Of a DNA stretch of 64,000 bases, positions 58,686-64,000 are shown piece after piece. Origin of the DNA: Balaenoptera acutorostrata (taxonomy: Eukaryota; Chordata; Mammalia; Artiodactyla; Balaenopteridae); contig NC_080081.1 of NCBI RefSeq assembly GCF_949987535.1, positions 32,962,428-33,026,427 on the forward strand. Direction: 5' to 3'. Both the position numbers and the translations under genes were made by a program. The notes below the pieces were generated by a model. It had not been told where the DNA came from and did not search any database. It saw nothing but the letters and a program-made list of their open reading frames with translations. Positions within the stretch are counted from its first letter, which is position 1. Each line of letters opens with the position of its first letter.

Positions 58686-58922
58686 AATAGTTACCATTTG
58701 ATAAACCTTACTATGTACCAGGCATCATGCTAAACATTTCACGTGGGTTATCTTCTTTAATATTCATTCATAACACTTTGAGGTAAAAACTATTCTTATC
58801 TCCATTTCACAGGATAGACATCAAGTAATGTGCTCCAAATGACAGAGCTAGTGAATGGTAGAGTTGAGATGCAAACCCAGATCTGCCTCCTAGCAAAGAG
58901 CAAGTGCTCAGTCATTATGCTG
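58686..58922 (-). mobile_element. MIR SINE
   Basis: ACTATGTACCAGGCATCATGCTAAACATTTCACG, TCTCCATTTCACAGGATAGACATCAAG, ATGACAGAGCTAGTGAATGG and CAAACCCAGATCTGCCTCC match antisense MIR. Confidence 0.92.
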
Positions 58923-59315
58923 ACTTTCTCCTCTGAATGAGGGAAGAATAGTTTTGCTATAATTATATTTTATAGTAAACTATAGTATGTGCTATAGATA
59001 TTTTAATATATACCTGTTTCCTCACTCCTGTCCTGCCTCATTTTATTAGTCATATTTTCTCCTGGCCTCAGTTTTCTTATTTATTAATCTATTTGCTTCT
59101 ATTTAATAGTTCTTTTAAATCCTAAAGAGAGATCATAGACAAATAAATGAAATAAACAATATACACATATGTAAACATATACATACTGTGCTTTAAAGTT
59201 GAAAGATTTAACATACTCAAAATTAAAAAAAGACCAAATACATTCATTGCCAAGTGCAAAACTAGCTGTGAAGCAAAATGCCTTGAGTACTTAATAACGT
59301 ATTCTAAATTTCGAT

Positions 59316-59655
59316 TTTTTTTTTTTTAATTTTATTTGTTTTATTTATTTATTTTTGTCTGCGTTGGGTCTTCGTTGCTGCGGGCAGGCTTTCTCTAGGT
59401 GCGGCGAGCGGGGGCTACTCTTCGTTGCGGTGCGCCGGCTTCTCATTGCAGTGGCTTCTCTTGCTGCAGAGCACGGGCTCTAGGCACACGGGCTTCCTTA
59501 GTTGTGGCACGCGGGCTCCAGAGCACAGGCTCAGTAGTCGTGGCACACGGGCTTAGTTGCTCCACGGCATGTGGGATCTTCCCAGACCTGGGCTCGAACC
59601 CGTGTCCCCTGCACTGGCAGGCGGATTCTTAACCACTGCGCCACCAGGGAAGCCC
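59316..59655 (-). mobile_element. CHR-type SINE with 12-bp target duplication
   Basis: Antisense SINE, older variant with an extra GTGGCACGCGGGCTCCAGAGCACAGG segment. Direct repeats CTAAATTTCGAT at 59304-59315 and 59656-59667 are perfect. B box intact (GGGCTCGAACCC in +). Confidence 0.96.
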
Positions 59656-59667
59656 CTAAATTTCGAT

Positions 59668-60496
59668 ATTGAGCAAAGTTAGGTAGTAAAGCATATAGCA
59701 TACCTAAAATTGTATTACCAGTAACTTTTATTACCACAGTAGAATCGATTCCTCCATTTTGAAATTCTGAAGGCATTAACTAGGGCAACCTCTGTGAAAG
59801 CTCTTCAGTCAGGAAAAATGATTAAGACCTTTACTATACATCTATTCACATGCACCCCTGAGAGCAGAGTGCCCACTCACCATGATTAGTTAGTGGGTCA
59901 GCCTGAATCATCAGAAAGAATGCACCTGACTGAATCACCAATTTTATTTCCTGTAGCACCTGGTTTTCCTTGGACCACTGCCATTCACAAACCTCCCCAG
60001 CCAAGGTCTGTTTAGCTTATGAACCCTGATAAGGACACGACCAGAAGTAGTGTGGTAGTGCGATTCACTAGAGTACTGGTCCAAGAGTCAGGAAATCCAT
60101 TGCTATCTGAAACCAACACATGAATGTCTATACAGTTTTATGATGTATGGCGACAGACGTTCCCAGTCATCTAGACAAGGTCATTCTATTGAATCACTGG
60201 AAAGCATGCAGGGAAACTGCTAATACATGTCCAAGTAAATACTGGGGCTGTTATATTTCAAAATGACTGAGGGACAAAGTGTCTGATAGATGTACCCCCT
60301 GAACTTGTGAGTCATCCATCATACCAGCGTTCTGGCAAGAGAAGGCTCCTATACTTGCTGCACAGCCCAAGAGCCTGTCAGAGCCTCCTTTTCCCAAGTC
60401 TTGACCCAGTCTCCTCACTTCCACCCTCTAGCACTAGTGAGGGAGCTCTCATCTGTAAGAGCCTAAGAAGAATAGTCACTTGAATGAAATTTTTTT
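59668..60496. other. No gene or assignable repeat seen
   Basis: Single-copy-looking sequence of moderate GC with no frame of note. Confidence 0.45.
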
Positions 60497-60800
60497 ATGG
60501 TATCTATTCTTTTTCAGATTCTTTTCCATTATAGGTTATTACAAGATATTGAATATAGTTCCCTGTGCTATACAGCAGGAACTTGTTGTTTATCTATTTT
60601 ATATATAGTAGTGTGTATCTGTTAATCCCAAATTCCTAAGTTGTCTCTCCCCTCCTGTCCCCTTTGGTAGCCGTAAGTTTGTTTTCTATGTCTGTGAGTC
60701 TATTACTGTTTTGTAAACAAGTTCATTTGTATCACTTTTTTAAGATTCCACATATAAGTAATATGATATGATACTTGTCTTTCTGTGCCTGACTTACATG
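60497..60800 (-). mobile_element. L1 LINE 3' end fragment
   Basis: TTTTTCAGATTCTTTTCCATTATAGGTTATTACAAGATATTGAATATAGTTCCCTGTGCTATACAGCAGG and the following UTR blocks in antisense. The extreme 3' end (tail and first UTR block) is missing, so this is an internal remnant. Confidence 0.9.
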
Positions 60801-60854
60801 AATGAAAATATTTTTCAATCGTATTTTTGTTTCAGCTTGAGGAAGGCAAGTAAT

Positions 60855-60876
60855 GAGAGAGAGAGAGAGAGAGAGA
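60855..60876. repeat. (GA)n microsatellite
   Basis: About 11 GA units. Confidence 0.95.
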
Positions 60877-62924
60877 AATTGCTAAAACCACTACCTGCTT
60901 GCATTTACCTTAGTGAATACACCATGAGACCTATAGATTCAGATCACTAATATCAGCATGCCAACAGGCCAGCCATTTCTCTTGAGTAGATTTACATTAA
61001 TTCAGTTCTTACAGACGGTTCCATAAATCATTTACAATGAAAAATTTAACTGTTGCGAAAATCGGACATTGAGCTGGCAGATCAATACGCTTTCTCCAGT
61101 AGTCAAGCCATGTGCGAAGCCGAATCCCCTGAAGGGTGCTCCTGGGCATGCATGGAATCAGACCACGAGGACTGAGAGAATCTTAAGTTGCAGGAAACAG
61201 CCAAGAGAGGAGAGTCTTGCCAAGTCTCCCTTGATCATTTGGCTTCTGTGACTTGGCCATTTCTAAACTTCTATGAGCCTTGTTCTCTTCACAGAGGTTT
61301 CCTCCAAGACAGGAAAGAAAGCAAATGTTTCACGTTTCCACGTTCTGAGTTATAAAGTTACAATCACACTCTAGTTCTCCTTTCTGATATTTCTTAGTTT
61401 ACCTTGATCAAAGCGTCAGTTGTTCCCAAACTCTCCATTCACCTTGTACAGGTAGCTAATCACATCCACTGGGTAAGAATTTTCCAATTTTAAAGTTAAG
61501 AAAAGTTAACAAATAAAATAAATTTTATTTCTAAAATTTCGAGAAACCTCTCACCATCACCCCAGATATTAATATCAGTTTTTAATTTCAATCTAAAACC
61601 TACCATCAGAAAACTGCCCCAAAATAACTGACTAAATTGTCCACCTCAGACAAATTTATCTAAAATATTGTATTTATTATAAAATGAATTATTTTTTACA
61701 CACATACACACACGTCACAAATTTCCACACAAATGGAAAGGGATGATTATGTCCTTTGCTACTCAAATTGACTGATCGGTAAGGCTAAAAAACAAAAATG
61801 AGTGCCTGACCAGGATCTTCCAAGCTGTTCACAAGGGTTTGGCTATGACATTGTAACTCTGCTTCAAAAGAGATTTCCAGAATCTTTGCTCAGGAATAGC
61901 AACTGCAGTGCTAAAATGGGCCATGCCTGATTGTTCTGTCTGCTTCTCTTCCTGCTTTGTGGATGAATCTTATTTATGCAATCATGGCATTTAAGTACTT
62001 GATGAGACCTAAAGAAATTCCAGTTAAGCCTCTGCTTCAACCCAACACCACATCAGATTACCCAGGGCTTACCTCTTCAATTCTTAAAGATTTTCTGAAG
62101 CAAAGACCCACAATTTCCCTCCCTGTAAGTTCTAGAGTTTAATCAAGAAGTTCTTTCTTATGTGTAAACATAAGCTTTCTTGTGGCAGCTTAAGCCCATT
62201 TCTATTTCTGATCTCTATTGAAATAGAGAACAAATACTTTGTTCTTTAATAAATAACATTCCGTAGATTTGAAAACACTTAAGTTATCCCTAATTGCTTT
62301 TCCCCCTAGATTAAATTCCCCGCAGTCCTTTAATTTTTCTTCATCTCTTCAATTTCCCAAGATTTTAACTACATTTGTTTTTCCCTGAGTGCTTAACAAA
62401 TTTTGTAAATCCCATGTAAAGTATAGAGATCCTACCATACTTAAATGTTGTAATAAATCTCCAGTAACTTCCCCAAATAAATATTTTATCCCATATCACA
62501 TATCATTAAATTGTGGCCATACCTTCTAATACGTTGATTTAGGGAGAAAAAGAAAGTGTATGCTCCTGCCCTTCCTATGGCTCTGTCTCTTGTTCATCTT
62601 CGTTTTGGGGGTTATTGATGCTCAGAGCTTTTCTCTAATAGTTCCCCCTACCTTTAGCCTATTTACCTTTCTCTGTTAGGAATCATCAGTCAACTCAAAG
62701 CGCTATGTCCCACCCTTCAACCTAAATTCCACATTCTTCCAATGAGTCTGAAGTTATTGCCTCAACAGTTTCTACTAATTCAATTCTATAATAAACCCCA
62801 AATCTTTTCTTTATTATCTCTGTGAACATTCCCATGAGCAGCTTCAACATAGTGAACAGATTATTATTAATACTGTAGGCCTCATATCAGGAGTTGAATA
62901 GTGATTTTAACAGTCAGGTTTACC
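60877..62924. other. No gene or assignable repeat seen
   Basis: AT-rich. A short (AC)n-like patch at 61700-61715. Frames at 61069-61251 and 61957-62142 show no motif. Confidence 0.45.
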
Positions 62925-63181
62925 TCCTATACTGTTGGTGGGCATGTAAATTGGTGCAGCTACTATATAATAGTATAGCAGTTCCTAAAAAAAACTAAAA
63001 ATAGACTTACCATATGATCCAGCAATCCCACTCCTGGGCATATATCCAGAAAAGATGAAAACTCTAATTTGAAAAGATACATGCACCACAATGTTCATTG
63101 CAGCACTATTTATAATAGCCAAGACATCGAAGCAACCTAAATGTCCATCGACAGATGAATGGATAAAGAAGATGTGGTATA

Positions 63182-63769
63182 AAATGAACAAGTGAGCATA
63201 GAGATTGTAAATTGGAAGAAACAGAACATGATGAATTTTCTGGTGAAGCTACTTTAGTGGAAATTTTTTGACTGCAGAGAGATTTGAGAGCTGCTCGGAT
63301 CAATTTTGAAGAAACAAAGATGCAGGCAGTATTGCAAGTTCTGGAATTTATTGTAAAATGAGATTTTTGTAACTATCTGCAAAACTTATCTTTATGTTTA
63401 AGGTTTTTCCTATATGTATATCTGTGGTTTTATTCAAAAAATATTTTTGAAATTAATATGAATAATTTTTGGTCAGCTATGAACAAGTGTAGCAACAAGG
63501 CTGCACTGTCTATGAATGTGAATATGGGAAAAAAACAGTTTTGAAGATGTCATTTTCTAATTTGTAGAAGTTAAGACCTGTTACTGTTTTTATTCCTTAC
63601 TGTAACAGACCAATATGTAGATTTATGTTTCATTTCCATTTACAATATTACTCCATTATTAATTTTCCTTTTTGGTATTATAATACTTATTTGTTTTTAA
63701 TTAATACATTTATTTTTATGGGAACAATTATGACAAAGTTAATAAAAAGGAATTTTCAATGTAAAAAAA
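63182..63769 (+). pseudogene. Processed retrocopy of an mRNA 3' end (parent not identified)
   Basis: A 588-bp insertion in the L1, flanked by a perfect 13-bp duplication AAGATGTGGTATA (63169-63181, 63770-63782). It ends with AATAAA (63741-63746), 16 bases, and an A-run (63763-63769 and on). No introns. The first part keeps one reading frame from 63188: LEETEHDEFSGEATLVEIF, a TGA at 63269-63271, then in the same frame LQRDLRAARINFEETKMQAV and about nine more residues to TGA at 63359-63361. The rest is a 3' UTR of about 400 bases. The in-frame TGA is probably a later nonsense change. I do not recognise the parent; the end is helix-prone and charged. The copy is 5'-truncated, has no start codon, and should not yield the full protein. 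Confidence 0.85.
63741..63746 (+). promoter_or_regulatory. Poly(A) signal of the retrocopied transcript
   Basis: AATAAA 16 bases before the A-run that ends the retrocopy; fixes the orientation as plus. Confidence 0.85.
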
Positions 63770-64000
63770 AAGATGTGGTATATATATATGCAATGGCATA
63801 TTACTCAGCCATAAAAAGAATGAAATATTGCCATTTGCAGCAACACAAATGGACCTAGAGATTATCATATTAAATGAGGTCAGACACAGAAAGATAGATA
63901 TCATACGATATCGCTTATATGTGGAATCTAAAAAAGTGATACAAATGAACTTATTTACAAAACAGAAATAGACTCACAGACATAGAAAACAAACTTACGG

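Larger units (their letters stand above)
62925..64000 (+). mobile_element. L1 LINE 3' part, runs off window, interrupted by retrocopy
   Basis: ORF2 C-terminal coding region (ACTGTTGGTGGGCATGTAAATTGG, CATATGATCCAGCAATCCCACTCCTGGGCATATATCC, CCATCGACAGATGAATGGATAAAGAAGATGTGGTAT), a break at 63181, then the rest from 63783 (CAATGGCATATTACTCAGCC, GCTTATATGTGGAATC) to the window end. Frameshifts throughout; not functional. Confidence 0.93.

Noticed and set aside
1..64000. A multi-gene novel system
   Set aside because: No clustered cellular genes, RNA genes or defence-type modules could be found; the content is repeats and noncoding sequence.

Overview
This window looks like a mammalian, most probably cetacean, gene-poor intergenic or intronic region. 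The evidence is several tRNA-derived SINEs of the CHR type typical of whales and dolphins (with relatives in hippo and ruminants), cetartiodactyl-type L1 LINE copies, and older mammal-wide repeats (L2, MIR, MLT1, MER5). I saw no BovB or Bov-A elements, which argues against a ruminant. The sequence is AT-rich. I found no CpG island, no tRNA or rRNA gene, and no exon of a cellular protein-coding gene that I could support. Long open frames fall in L1 ORFs, in antisense L1, or in SINE bodies.

Layout. 1-3553: L1 3' ends on both strands, one SINE, and an old L1 split by about 0.8 kb of unassigned sequence. 3554-6430: mostly unassigned, with old L1 scraps. 6430-10705: one L2 element interrupted by a SINE, an MLT1 LTR and an old antisense L1. 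10700-16830: MER5A, MIR and old L1 scraps, then about 4 kb unassigned. 16835-19075: antisense L2 interrupted by an old L1, itself hit by a young L1 that appears to carry a transduced LTR segment. 19139-24140: (CA)n, MIR, a 3' L1 with clear target duplications, and L2. 24162-30239: a near full-length but dead L1 with both ORFs, carrying a SINE. 30240-44200: the least repeat-dense part, with the best candidates for conserved noncoding regulatory sequence. 44215-64000: SINEs, MLT1 LTRs, MIR, a long antisense L2 and L1 3' ends. The last L1 contains a processed retrocopy of an mRNA 3' end.

Nothing here forms an operon-like or multi-gene system. What links the features is retrotransposition. The L1 machinery probably produced the L1 tails, moved the CHR SINEs (A-rich tails and 10-16 bp target duplications), made the retrocopy at 63182-63769, and carried the LTR fragment at 17786-18152. 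Repeat family names come from memory of consensus sequences and were not searched; element edges are accurate to about 5-30 bp unless a target duplication fixes them.
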